A DNA stretch of 24,493 nucleotides. It comes from Corynebacterium sp. GTDB taxonomy: Bacteria; Actinomycetota; Actinomycetes; Mycobacteriales; Mycobacteriaceae. Of this stretch, positions 1 through 7,704 are shown piece after piece; the stretch's first letter is position 1, and each line of letters starts with the position of its first letter. Below the pieces are notes generated by a model. It had not been told where the DNA came from. It worked only from the letters and a program-made list of their open reading frames with translations, and searched no databases. A program made the position numbers and the translations under genes. The stretch covers positions 1 through 24,493 of the forward strand of contig NZ_JASLIP010000043.1 of assembly GCF_030152825.1 (NCBI RefSeq), read 5' to 3'.

Positions 1-48
1 GCTGCGTGCCCCCTCAAACGGGCGGGGACCGGCGGGGCTGCCGACGCG

Positions 49-70
49 TAGAATGAAGTGAAGGCATAAT
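49..70 (+). promoter_or_regulatory. Candidate -10 elements upstream of fba
   Basis: Two hexamers fit the corynebacterial -10 pattern: TAGAAT at 49-54 and CATAAT at 65-70. Neither has a convincing -35 box at 17-18 bases, so which one is used cannot be decided. A strong ribosome binding site, AGGAGG at 126-131, follows just before the fba start, consistent with a leadered, highly expressed glycolytic gene. Confidence 0.35.
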
Positions 71-136
71 TCAGGTGAGTAAACCATGCTGAGCGGGTGG
101 CCCACGCCGCCCCGAAGCGGCACATAGGAGGCAAAA

Positions 137-1171
137 ATGGCAATTGCAACCCCGGACGTCTACCGCGACATGCTGGACAAGGCCAAGGAGGGTGGCTTCG
201 CTTACCCAGCGATTAACTGCACCTCCTCCGAGACCATCAACGCAGCCCTGAAGGGCTTTGCGGACGCCGAGTCTGACGGCATCATCCAGTTCTCCATCGG
301 TGGCGCAGAGTTCGGTTCCGGCCTGAATGTGAAGAACATGGTGGCGGGCGCCGAAGCGCTCGCGGCATTCACCCACGAGGCTGCGAAGCACTATGGCGTG
401 AACGTCGCGCTGCACACCGACCACTGCCAGAAGGAGAAGCTGGATACCTTCGTCCTGCCGCTGCTGGAGATCTCCCGCAAGCGCGTCGAGGCTGGCGAGA
501 ACCCGCTGTTCCAGTCCCACATGTGGGACGGCTCCGCCACCCCGATCGATGAAAACCTGCAGATCGCCAGGGACCTGCTCGACAAGTCCGTCGCCGCAAA
601 CATCATCCTCGAGGTCGAGATCGGCGTCGTCGGTGGCGAGGAAGACGGCGTCTCCGCCGACCCGAACGCAAACCTCTACACCACCGAAGAGGACTTCGAG
701 AAGACCATCGACGTCCTCGGCCTGGGGGAGAAGGGCCGCTACCTGCTTGCCGCAACCTTCGGCAACGTCCACGGCATCTACAAGCCGGGCAACGTGAAGC
801 TGCGCCCAGAGGTCCTGGACATGGGCCAGAAGGTCGCGGAGAAGAAGCTGGGCCTGGCTGAGGGCACCAACCCATTCGACTTCGTCTTCCACGGCGGCTC
901 CGGCTCCGAGAAGGAGAAGATCGAGGAGTCCCTGCGCTACGGCGTCATCAAGATGAACATCGACACCGACACGCAGTACTCCTTCACCAACCCGGTTGCC
1001 CGCCACATGTTTGAAAACTACGACGGCGTGTTCAAGATCGACGGCGAGGTCGGTAACAAGAAGGTCTTCGACCCGCGCTCCTACCTGCGCAAGGCCGAGC
1101 AGGCGATGTCCGAGCGCATCGTCGAGGCCTGCCAGGACCTGCGCTCTGCAGGCAACACGCTGGGCAAGTAA
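137..1171 (+). CDS. fba: Class II fructose-bisphosphate aldolase
   Basis: This cytosolic zinc enzyme cleaves fructose 1,6-bisphosphate to dihydroxyacetone phosphate and glyceraldehyde 3-phosphate, in glycolysis and reversibly in gluconeogenesis. The 344-residue product is full length for the actinobacterial class II family. Visible motifs are HTDHC at residues 93-97 (catalytic Asp95 and zinc ligand His96), EVE at 159-161, NVHG with zinc-ligand His212, HGGSGS at 252-257 (zinc ligand His252 and phosphate loop) and NIDTDTQ at 274-280. The ATG start is fixed by AGGAGG at 126-131, five bases upstream. A DUF3151 gene follows after 71 bases, a neighbourhood seen in related actinobacteria. Codon use is strongly biased towards C/G-ending codons, as expected for a highly expressed gene. 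The gene is called fda in C. glutamicum. Confidence 0.98.
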   Translation: MAIATPDVYRDMLDKAKEGGFAYPAINCTSSETINAALKGFADAESDGIIQFSIGGAEFGSGLNVKNMVAGAEALAAFTHEAAKHYGVNVALHTDHCQKEKLDTFVLPLLEISRKRVEAGENPLFQSHMWDGSATPIDENLQIARDLLDKSVAANIILEVEIGVVGGEEDGVSADPNANLYTTEEDFEKTIDVLGLGEKGRYLLAATFGNVHGIYKPGNVKLRPEVLDMGQKVAEKKLGLAEGTNPFDFVFHGGSGSEKEKIEESLRYGVIKMNIDTDTQYSFTNPVARHMFENYDGVFKIDGEVGNKKVFDPRSYLRKAEQAMSERIVEACQDLRSAGNTLGK

Positions 1172-1242
1172 AACCCGCTTCAGCTGGTGCGGGCAGTGAA
1201 TGCTCCCGCGCCGAAGCAATAACTGATCAGGAGGAAGAACCA

Positions 1243-1704
1243 ATGGCTGAACAACTGCGTACCGGTCGTGATCTCTTCGGTGCCGAGCACCCTGAGGTTC
1301 GCCTGCCGGAGGAACTGACCAGCGCCGTCACCGCCGATGACGCGGGCGCGGACCTGGAATCGCTGGCGAAGATCGCGAAGGCCAACCCGAAGGACTCCGG
1401 TGCGTGGGCCGCGCTGGCCTTCCGCCTGATCGAGGCCGACGAGCCGGTCACCGCCTACGCCTGCGCCCGCACCGGCTACCACCGGGGCCTGGATGCGCTG
1501 CGCGGCAACGGCTGGCGGGGCACCGGCCCAGTGCCGTGGGATCACGTCCCCAACCAGGGCGTTCTCCGCGCGATCGGCGCGCTCGCCGTCGCTGCGAAGC
1601 GCATCAACGAGGACGACGAGGTCATCCGCTGCCTCAACCTGCTCAACGACTGCGATCCCGCGGCCGTGCCGGCGATGAACCTCGAGGACGTCGACAAGCT
1701 GTAA
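1243..1704 (+). CDS. DUF3151 family protein
   Basis: A 153-residue cytosolic protein of the actinobacterial DUF3151 family, whose function is unknown. It has no signal peptide or membrane segment. The conserved core contains the residues AYACARTGYHRGLDALRGNG (about 77-96) and GTGPVPWDHV, followed by an Ala-rich helical stretch and a C-terminal CLNLLNDCDP segment with two cysteines. An excellent ribosome binding site, AGGAGG at 1229-1234, sits eight bases before the ATG. It follows fba by 71 bases. That gap holds only a short hairpin (CCCGC at 1174-1178 with GCGGG at 1189-1193) and no T-run, so read-through from fba is likely. Its conserved place beside fba suggests, but does not show, a link to central carbon metabolism. 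Confidence 0.85.
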   Translation: MAEQLRTGRDLFGAEHPEVRLPEELTSAVTADDAGADLESLAKIAKANPKDSGAWAALAFRLIEADEPVTAYACARTGYHRGLDALRGNGWRGTGPVPWDHVPNQGVLRAIGALAVAAKRINEDDEVIRCLNLLNDCDPAAVPAMNLEDVDKL

Positions 1705-1756
1705 AGGCGGGCCCTAGCTCTCAGCCCTTCGTGCCCAGGGCCACAGGCGGACGTGG

Positions 1757-1762
1757 CACACT
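1757..1762 (+). promoter_or_regulatory. Possible -10 element of the FUSC gene
   Basis: CACACT lies seven bases before the ATG at 1770, the spacing expected of a leaderless transcript. The intervening GAAGGGC could equally act as a weak ribosome binding site. The first base departs from the TANNNT consensus and no clear -35 box was found, so this is tentative. Confidence 0.3.
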
Positions 1763-1769
1763 GAAGGGC

Positions 1770-3071
1770 ATGAGCACGCATCGGCCGAAAGATATCCCGC
1801 TGGGGGAGGACCTGGGCGAAATCCTCGATAAAGAGGAGGCCAAGTCCCGCCCCGCACGGGCCCGGCTGCGTGCCCTGATCCGCCGCCGGCCGGGCATCGC
1901 GGCCGCCGCGCGCAGCATCCGAGACATTGCACCGAAGCAGCGCCTAGCGCGCGTGCAGGTCTCCATCATCTTCGCCTTCCAGTGCGCGCTCGCCGCCGCG
2001 CTGGCGTACTTCATCGCGATCGAGCTTTTCGATCACCACAACCCGTTCTTCGCGCCGATGGCGGGCATCATCACCCTGGGGGTCAGCGGGGGCAAGCGCC
2101 TGCGTCGCGCCTTCGAGCTGGTGCTGGGGGTCAGCCTCGGCGTGGGCATCGGCGACCTCGTGATCCGAGAAATCGGTGCTGGTTATTGGCAGATCGCCGT
2201 GGTCGTCTTCACCGGCATCGTCATCGCCAGCTTCGTGGACCGTAGCCCGATGGTCGCGATGCAGGCGGCGAACACCGGGGTGCTGATCGCCACCTTGTTG
2301 CCGCCCGGCTCCGGTGGGTCCACCGACCGCATGGTCGACGCCCTGATCGGCGGCGTGATCGGCATGCTCGTCATGGCTATCGTGCCCCGCTCTCCGCTGC
2401 GTGCCGCCCGCCGTGACCTGTCCTCTCTGATCTCCAAGTCCGCGCTCGTGCTCGACGAGGTCGCGGCAGCCATGGAGCTCGGCGACGGCGACGCGCTGGC
2501 GGAGGCACTAGACACCGCACGCGGCACCCAGTCCACGGTGAGCTCCCTGATGGCGGAGTCCAAGGGCGGCGACGAGATCGTCACCATTTCCCCGCTCTAC
2601 TGGTCCGCTCGGCGCCACTCCCGCTCCATGCAGCGAGCACTCTTGCCGGTGGATAACCTGGTCCGCAACATACGGGTGCTCGCCCGCCGGGCGGAGATCA
2701 TGGTGGAGGACGGCGAGCCCGTATCGGAGGAACTCGTGGAGGTCGTCCGTGACCTCTCCGACGCACTCGGCCACCTGGGCGCGCTGTACACGATGGGCGG
2801 CACCCGTGGCAGCCGCCAGGAGCTGGTCGAGATCCCGGAGGTGATCCGTGCGCTGCAGAAGCTCGCTTCGGAGGCCAAGCCGGAGATCATTCCAAACCAG
2901 GGGCTCTCAGGCCTGGTGATCGTGGCGCAGGTGCGCTCCGCGATCGTCGATGCGCTGATGGTCTGCGGCTACTCCCGCCCCTCCGCGATGGCCTCCCTGG
3001 CGCCTACGGTGAAAAATCCGTGGCACCCGCCGGAGGTCTGGGGCGAGGACCCGGATTTCGACGAGGATTAA
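1770..3071 (+). CDS. FUSC family (aromatic acid exporter-like) membrane protein
   Basis: A 433-residue inner-membrane protein of the FUSC / aromatic acid exporter superfamily. A charged N-terminal region of about 60 residues (rich in Arg and Ala) precedes about six hydrophobic helices between residues 63 and 215, including AFQCALAAALAYFIAIEL, ELVLGVSLGVGIGDLVI and ALIGGVIGMLVMAIV. The C-terminal half is soluble, helical and probably cytoplasmic. Such proteins are usually proposed to export small acids, but the substrate here is unknown. The frame is open further upstream inside the DUF3151 gene, but those codons are a shadow; the ATG at 1770 after GAAGGG fits gene spacing and protein character. 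The gene ends 12 bases from a convergent gene, with no clear terminator between them. Confidence 0.8.
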   Translation: MSTHRPKDIPLGEDLGEILDKEEAKSRPARARLRALIRRRPGIAAAARSIRDIAPKQRLARVQVSIIFAFQCALAAALAYFIAIELFDHHNPFFAPMAGIITLGVSGGKRLRRAFELVLGVSLGVGIGDLVIREIGAGYWQIAVVVFTGIVIASFVDRSPMVAMQAANTGVLIATLLPPGSGGSTDRMVDALIGGVIGMLVMAIVPRSPLRAARRDLSSLISKSALVLDEVAAAMELGDGDALAEALDTARGTQSTVSSLMAESKGGDEIVTISPLYWSARRHSRSMQRALLPVDNLVRNIRVLARRAEIMVEDGEPVSEELVEVVRDLSDALGHLGALYTMGGTRGSRQELVEIPEVIRALQKLASEAKPEIIPNQGLSGLVIVAQVRSAIVDALMVCGYSRPSAMASLAPTVKNPWHPPEVWGEDPDFDED

Positions 3072-3083
3072 TCCCGACCACTA

Positions 3084-3962
3084 CTAGCGGCGGATGAACT
3101 GCCCGTCCCGCAGGTGCCGGTAGAAGGTGACAGCCTTCAGCGGCCGCGGGTGCGTGACCGTATCGCGGGTGACCGTCATCTCCCGGGCGCCGGCCTGCAG
3201 CGCCCGGCCCTTCAAGATCGTGGGCTCGGCCGGCGGCCGGAAGCCCGCTGTAAACCTCGCCCACCAGCCACCCGTGCGGGCCTTTTCCAGGCGCTTGACC
3301 TGCTCCGGGCTCGGCAGCTGCACTGCCGCGATCCCCGGCGCGGACGGGGTCGGCACCAGTCGCACCCCGTGGGTGAAGTCCCCGCGTGCCCCGCGGTCGT
3401 GGTGGTAAAGCGTGTCGGAGTCCACGATGACCTCCCCAAAAAGCTCCCCGCCCTCCGGCCCTGTCAGCTCCGCGCTGCCCAGCACCACGATGGAGTGGTC
3501 GTCGCGAATGACGGGCGTGGGGACCGGCGGGGCGGTGAGCGCGAACTCCAGTGCTGCGTCCGGTTCCTCGGGTAGTCCCCAGCTGTGAGCGATGGCGCTC
3601 TCCCCGCCGGTGGGGACGAAGGCGAGCTGGGCCCACAGCGCGTCGATGCGCATGAGTTTGGAAGCCACGGCGGCCACGGTGGCGTCCTCACCGATAACGA
3701 CTACCCGCACCGGCTCGCTGGTGACGTGCGGGGCGGGCTGCGGCTCGCCCTGGTGCGGCACGTCCGGCTGGGCGGCGATCTCGTCGAGCGTGGGGGTGGG
3801 CTCGGTGATCAGCTCAGGCAGCGGGTTGAGCACCTTCAGCTCGTGGCGGGTCGGGACCGTGGAGACCTCGTGAAACTCCAGCTTTTCTGAGCCCTCGCCG
3901 ACGACAGCGCGGACGTCCTGCTCTGTGAAATTGGATTCTGGGGTGAGCAACACGACTATCAT
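3084..3962 (-). CDS. Degenerate diacylglycerol-kinase-fold protein
   Basis: A 292-residue soluble protein. Residues 85-142 resemble the ATP-binding half of the diacylglycerol/NAD kinase fold: VRVVVIGEDATVAAVASKLM occupies the place of the GGDGT motif, and VPTGGESAIAHSWGLP (116-131) the place of the P-GTGNDFAR-lgiP motif. The later half (VIVDSDTLYHHDRGARGDF and following) fits the C-terminal beta-sandwich of that family. GGDGT is reduced to GEDAT, so kinase activity is doubtful. The N-terminal 80 residues are divergent and Pro-rich. The assignment to the fold is my inference from motif spacing. The ATG start directly follows a -10 box (AGCTTA on the plus strand at 3970-3975) with no ribosome binding site, indicating a leaderless mRNA. 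The gene is convergent with the FUSC gene. Confidence 0.6.
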   Translation of the reverse strand: MIVVLLTPESNFTEQDVRAVVGEGSEKLEFHEVSTVPTRHELKVLNPLPELITEPTPTLDEIAAQPDVPHQGEPQPAPHVTSEPVRVVVIGEDATVAAVASKLMRIDALWAQLAFVPTGGESAIAHSWGLPEEPDAALEFALTAPPVPTPVIRDDHSIVVLGSAELTGPEGGELFGEVIVDSDTLYHHDRGARGDFTHGVRLVPTPSAPGIAAVQLPSPEQVKRLEKARTGGWWARFTAGFRPPAEPTILKGRALQAGAREMTVTRDTVTHPRPLKAVTFYRHLRDGQFIRR

Positions 3963-3969
3963 GGCGTTT

Positions 3970-3975
3970 AGCTTA
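3970..3975 (-). promoter_or_regulatory. -10 element of a leaderless transcript
   Basis: On the minus strand TAAGCT fits TANNNT and ends seven bases before the ATG at 3962, so transcription should begin at or next to the start codon. No purine-rich ribosome binding site is present. A good -35 hexamer at 17-18 bases is not visible. Confidence 0.5.
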
Positions 3976-4013
3976 ACCCGGGTGGCAGGCCCCGCGAGAG
4001 TAAGCCAAACGCG

Positions 4014-4043
4014 TTGACAGCTGCCCGCGAAAACCCGTACGAG
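4014..4043 (+). promoter_or_regulatory. Promoter of the GltS-like symporter gene
   Basis: TTGACA at 4014-4019 is a perfect -35 consensus. TACGAG at 4038-4043 lies 18 bases downstream as a weak -10 that lacks the final T. AAAGGTGA (4047-4054) then provides the ribosome binding site for the GTG at 4064. Confidence 0.45.
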
Positions 4044-4063
4044 AAGAAAGGTGATTTATTCAC

Positions 4064-5401
4064 GTGGATAGCTTCACACCCTTCGACGTCGTGATGGATA
4101 TCGGCTGGATTTCGGTGCTGCTCATCGTGGGCAACCTGATGCGGCGCTTCATCCCCTGGTTCCAGAAACTCCTGATCCCTGCGCCGATCACCGCGGGCCT
4201 GCTGGGCCTGCTGCTGGGGCCCAACGCGCTGGGTCTGATCCAGTTCAGCGAGCACTTCGGGGATTATGCAACGATCCTCATCGCCGTCGTCTTCGGTGCG
4301 CTGCCGTTCACGATGAATTTCGACGCCAAGGTGCGCCAGGGTGCGCGCACGATGTGGTCCTACTCGGTGGGCATGTACCTCGCCCAGTGGGGCTTCTTCG
4401 CGCTGTTGGGCGTGATCTTGTTCGCCCCGTTGTTTGGGACGCCAGACTGGTTCGGCATCATGCTCCCCGTCGGCTTTGTCGGTGGTTTCGGTGTCGCGGC
4501 CGCGGTCGGTGGTGCGCTGGACTCCGCGGGCATGACTGAGGCCACGAGCCTGGGGTTCACCGCTGCTGCGGTGGGCATGTTCTCCGCGATCATTGGTGGT
4601 GTGATCTTCGCCCGCTGGGGCTCGAAGAAGGGCTACACCAACGAGCTGCCGCACTTCGATAAGCTCCCGGAGGACATGCGCACCGGTATCATCTCCCTGC
4701 CAGGGCAGGGGGCCAGCGTTGGTCGTGCGACCACCAGCCCGTCCTCGATCGAGCCGATCGCGCTGCACATCGCCGTACTGACCCTCGTGCTGTTCTTGGG
4801 CAACATCCTGACCGACTGGGTCAACAACACCTTCCCGGGCCTGAGCTTCCCGCTGTTCGCGATGGCCTTCCTGGTGGGCCTGGCTGTGGTGGGTCTGCTG
4901 CACCTGCTCAAGGCGCCGCACTACATCGACAACAAGCTGATGGGCTCGGTGTCCGGCGCGTCCACGGACTTCCTGGTCGCCGTGGGCATCGCCTCGATCA
5001 TCCCGGCCGTGGTCGCGAGCTACATGGTGCCGCTGATCATCCTGTTCGTCCTGGGCCTGGCCTTCTGCCTCTTTATGTTCTTCTACGTCGGCCCGCGCAC
5101 CTTCGATCACGGCTGGTTCGAGCGCTCGGTGTTCACCTGGGGCTGGGCTACCGCCTCGGTGGCAACGGGTATCGCCGTGCTGAAGATCGTGGACCCGGAG
5201 ATGCGCTCCGGCACCCTGGAGGAGTACGCGATGGCCTATGTGGGCTTCGCGCCCTTCGAGATCGCGGCGGCCATCCTGGCCCCGATTGCGATCATCGCTG
5301 GCATGGTCTGGCTCTTCGGTGGCGTGGCGGCGATCGCCGGGCTCGTCCTGCTGATCCCGCCGATGATCGCGCTGAAGAAGAGCCGCGCTGCGACCTCGTA
5401 G
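4064..5401 (+). CDS. gltS: Sodium/glutamate symporter family (GltS-like) permease
   Basis: A 445-residue polytopic membrane protein with roughly 11-12 hydrophobic segments and a hydrophilic loop near residues 200-220. The N-terminus (KLLIPAPITAGLLGLLLGP), the Gly-rich VGFVGGFGVAAAVGGAL region and the second-repeat GASTDFLVAVGIASI segment fit the GltS sodium:glutamate symporter family, which imports glutamate with sodium. Similarity is recognisable rather than close, so the real substrate could be another carboxylate. The GTG start at 4064 is chosen because AAAGGTGA lies 9 bases upstream; an in-frame ATG at 4094 is the alternative. It is transcribed in the same direction as purA and ends just before the purA -10 box, so the two probably use separate promoters. 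Confidence 0.7.
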   Translation: MDSFTPFDVVMDIGWISVLLIVGNLMRRFIPWFQKLLIPAPITAGLLGLLLGPNALGLIQFSEHFGDYATILIAVVFGALPFTMNFDAKVRQGARTMWSYSVGMYLAQWGFFALLGVILFAPLFGTPDWFGIMLPVGFVGGFGVAAAVGGALDSAGMTEATSLGFTAAAVGMFSAIIGGVIFARWGSKKGYTNELPHFDKLPEDMRTGIISLPGQGASVGRATTSPSSIEPIALHIAVLTLVLFLGNILTDWVNNTFPGLSFPLFAMAFLVGLAVVGLLHLLKAPHYIDNKLMGSVSGASTDFLVAVGIASIIPAVVASYMVPLIILFVLGLAFCLFMFFYVGPRTFDHGWFERSVFTWGWATASVATGIAVLKIVDPEMRSGTLEEYAMAYVGFAPFEIAAAILAPIAIIAGMVWLFGGVAAIAGLVLLIPPMIALKKSRAATS

Positions 5402-5407
5402 TATGAT
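5402..5407 (+). promoter_or_regulatory. -10 element upstream of purA
   Basis: TATGAT directly follows the stop codon of the symporter gene and lies 45 bases before the purA ATG. It fits the -10 consensus well; a matching -35 would lie within the symporter coding sequence and is weak. Confidence 0.45.
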
Positions 5408-5452
5408 GTGTGAGTTGGACTACCCCCAATAAGCGAGGACAAGAGAAGTCAA

Positions 5453-6742
5453 ATGGCAGCAATCATCGTTGTCGGTGCCCAGTGGGGCGATGAGGGCAAG
5501 GGTAAGGCGACGGACATCCTGGGTGGCCGGGTCGATTACGTCGTCAAGCCCAACGGCGGTAACAACGCTGGCCACACCGTCGTCGTGGGAGGGGAGAAGT
5601 ACGAGCTGAAGCTCCTGCCAGCCGGCATCCTCTCCGACAATGCGACCTCCATCATTGGCAATGGCTGCGTGGTGAACCTGGAGGCCCTGTTCGAGGAGAT
5701 CGACGGCCTGGAGGCCCGCGGTGCGGACACCTCCCACCTGCGCGTCTCCGCCAACGCTCAGCTCGTCGCCCCGTACCACGTGGCGATCGACCGCGTCTCC
5801 GAGCGCTTCCTCGGCAAGCGGGCCATCGGCACCACCGGCCGCGGCATCGGCCCGACCTACCAGGACAAGGTTGGCCGCATCGGCATCCGCGCCCAGGATC
5901 TGCTGGACGAGTCCATCCTGCGCCAGAAGATCGAATCCGCGCTGGATAAGAAGAACCAGATGCTGGTGAAGATGTACAACCGCCGCGCGATCGAGCCGGA
6001 GGAGGTCGTGCAGTACTTCCTGTCCTACGCGGACCGCCTGGCCCCGATGCTCATCGATTCCTCGAAGGTCCTCAACGAGGCCCTGGACCGGGGCGAGCGC
6101 GTGCTGATGGAGGGCGGCCAGGCCACCATGCTGGACGTGGACCACGGCACCTACCCGTTCGTCACCTCCTCGAACCCGACCACCGGTGGCGCTTGCGTGG
6201 GCTCGGGCGTGGGCCCGACCCGCATCACCAGCTCCCTGGGCATCATCAAGGCCTACACCACCCGCGTTGGTGCCGGCCCGTTCCCGACGGAGCTCTTCGA
6301 CAAGTGGGGCGAGTACCTGCAGACCACCGGTGGCGAGGTCGGCGTGAACACCGGCCGCCCGCGCCGCTGCGGTTGGTACGACTCCGTCATCGCGCGCTAC
6401 GCCTCCCGCGTCAACGGCTTCACGGACTACTTCCTGACGAAGTTGGACGTCCTCACCGGTATCGGTGAGATCCCGATCTGCGTGGCCTACGACGTCGACG
6501 GCGTGCGCCACGACGAGATGCCGATGACCCAGACCGAGTTCCACCACGCCACCCCGATCTACGAGACGATGCCAGCGTGGGACGAGGACATCACCGGCTG
6601 CCGCACCTTCGAGGAGCTGCCGGAGAAGGCTCAGGACTACGTCAAGCGCCTGGAGGAGCTCTCCGGCTGCCGCATGTCCTACATCGGCGTGGGCCCGGGT
6701 CGCGATCAGACTATCGTGATCAATGACATCCTCAAGGATTAG
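5453..6742 (+). CDS. purA: Adenylosuccinate synthetase
   Basis: This cytosolic enzyme uses GTP to join IMP and aspartate into adenylosuccinate, the first committed step from IMP to AMP. The 429-residue product is full length. The signature GAQWGDEGKGKATD begins at residue 8, with catalytic Asp13 and the GDEGKGK phosphate loop at 12-18. NGGNNAGHT (34-42) supplies catalytic His41. TTGRGIGPTYQDK, PTTGGACVGSGVGPTRI and TRVGAGPFPTEL follow in the expected order. The start is the only reasonable ATG for this conserved N-terminus, though its ribosome binding site (GAGAAG) is modest. The next gene overlaps its 3' end by 20 bases, suggesting co-transcription. Confidence 0.98.
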   Translation: MAAIIVVGAQWGDEGKGKATDILGGRVDYVVKPNGGNNAGHTVVVGGEKYELKLLPAGILSDNATSIIGNGCVVNLEALFEEIDGLEARGADTSHLRVSANAQLVAPYHVAIDRVSERFLGKRAIGTTGRGIGPTYQDKVGRIGIRAQDLLDESILRQKIESALDKKNQMLVKMYNRRAIEPEEVVQYFLSYADRLAPMLIDSSKVLNEALDRGERVLMEGGQATMLDVDHGTYPFVTSSNPTTGGACVGSGVGPTRITSSLGIIKAYTTRVGAGPFPTELFDKWGEYLQTTGGEVGVNTGRPRRCGWYDSVIARYASRVNGFTDYFLTKLDVLTGIGEIPICVAYDVDGVRHDEMPMTQTEFHHATPIYETMPAWDEDITGCRTFEELPEKAQDYVKRLEELSGCRMSYIGVGPGRDQTIVINDILKD

Positions 6743-7232
6743 CGGGGCCCACGAGCCGGGCGAGGGGGCCGGCAGCGCGCCGGAGGGCATGCCGGGGCAG
6801 GCGCCCGCGGCCGAGCGCGGCGAGCCGGACAGCGTGCCCAGTCGGGAAACCGACTGGGTCTTCGCCGCCTCCAATGGCTTCGCCCACCGGGTGGGGGATC
6901 TCTCGGAGCTACATCAGCTGCTGACGGCCGCGCTCCAGGCGCCCCCAGCGGCCGGCCTGGAGTGGATCCAGGTGCAGCACGCGGTGGAAACCCACGTCTA
7001 TGTGGCCTTTGATGTAGCGGACGGTTCTGATGCCTCCGCCGATGGCGCCGCCGATTCCGCGGACCCCGTCGCGGCCGATAGCGCCGCCACGGAACCCGCC
7101 ACAGACACCGATTCCGCACAGCAAAAATGGCGGGCCAGTGCCGATGAATCGACACGACCCGCCATGGGTAAGGCCGCCGGCGCGGCGCTGACCCCGGATG
7201 AGGCCGCGCAGCTCGCCCGGCGGCTGTTCTAA
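6723..7232 (+). CDS. Hypothetical protein overlapping purA
   Basis: A predicted soluble protein of 169 residues that I do not recognise. The N-terminal 40 residues are Gly/Ala/Pro-rich and probably disordered. Residues 43-98 form a plausible small folded domain, with a DWVFAASNGFAHRVGDL strand-helix start and an LEWIQVQHAVETHVYVAFDV segment. An Ala/Asp/Ser-rich linker (about 99-135) leads to a short helical tail ending in ARRLF. The chosen ATG overlaps the end of purA by 20 bases and has no clear ribosome binding site, so translation may be coupled to purA or begin later, for example at the GTG at 6834. Its position suggests a purA operon member; its function is unknown. Confidence 0.6.
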   Translation: MTSSRISGAHEPGEGAGSAPEGMPGQAPAAERGEPDSVPSRETDWVFAASNGFAHRVGDLSELHQLLTAALQAPPAAGLEWIQVQHAVETHVYVAFDVADGSDASADGAADSADPVAADSAATEPATDTDSAQQKWRASADESTRPAMGKAAGAALTPDEAAQLARRLF

Positions 7233-7657
7233 CTAGTACTTCCGCAAGTGAGGCTGGACGTTCTTGAAGCTTAAAGCGGACTGAGGGCGGCGGTCCGTCC
7301 CACTGTCGCGTTTTCACGGTGACCGGTGGGGAGATCTGGGCACCAGGATTAGCAACCCGCACCCTGGCATTCGTTCTTGAGCTTGCCTGTAAAGGTGCAA
7401 CTGCTTCTAATCCGATTCCGCACCACGCTCCTGGCAACGTTAGGCTACGTCGACGTGGGCATGGGCGGAAAGCTTCTTCTACCCCTGCCCGTGGCGGCCA
7501 GGTCCCTCGTCTCGTCACCAGATGACTGGGGACGGCCTTGCTTCTCCCCGATTATTCCGATTGATCTTTATCGCTATTCATCAATGTGACACAAGCCAAG
7601 GCAATTCGAATGCTGCTTTTGAAATAGGAGCTAAGGGGGATTAGTAAGCTGGCGTGC
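7233..7657. other. Lower-GC intergenic region without a recognised gene
   Basis: About 425 bases separate the purA operon from the convergent acyltransferase gene. The stretch is less GC-rich than its flanks, most obviously at 7550-7640. Reading frames here are short and resemble no family I know. It contains one imperfect inverted repeat (GGGCATGGG at 7457-7465 against CCCCTGCCC at 7482-7490, one mismatch, 16-base loop). I found no tRNA, known RNA motif or terminal repeats of a mobile element. Confidence 0.5.
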
Positions 7658-7692
7658 AAGATAAAGGCCACCGCGGACCATCCGCAGCGGCC
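7658..7692 (-). terminator. Rho-independent terminator of the acyltransferase operon
   Basis: Read on the minus strand, the arms at 7692-7681 and 7677-7666 form a 12-base stem with two non-Watson-Crick positions and a TGG loop. A T-rich tract, TTTATCTT (7665-7658), follows. It starts 12 bases after the acyltransferase stop codon, the expected place. Confidence 0.7.
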
Positions 7693-7704
7693 CTATTGAG
7701 GAAG

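Noticed and set aside
1404..1769. Long N-terminal extension of the FUSC protein
   Set aside because: It overlaps the DUF3151 gene in another frame and encodes Arg/Pro/Gly-rich sequence; the ATG at 1770 gives a normal family protein.
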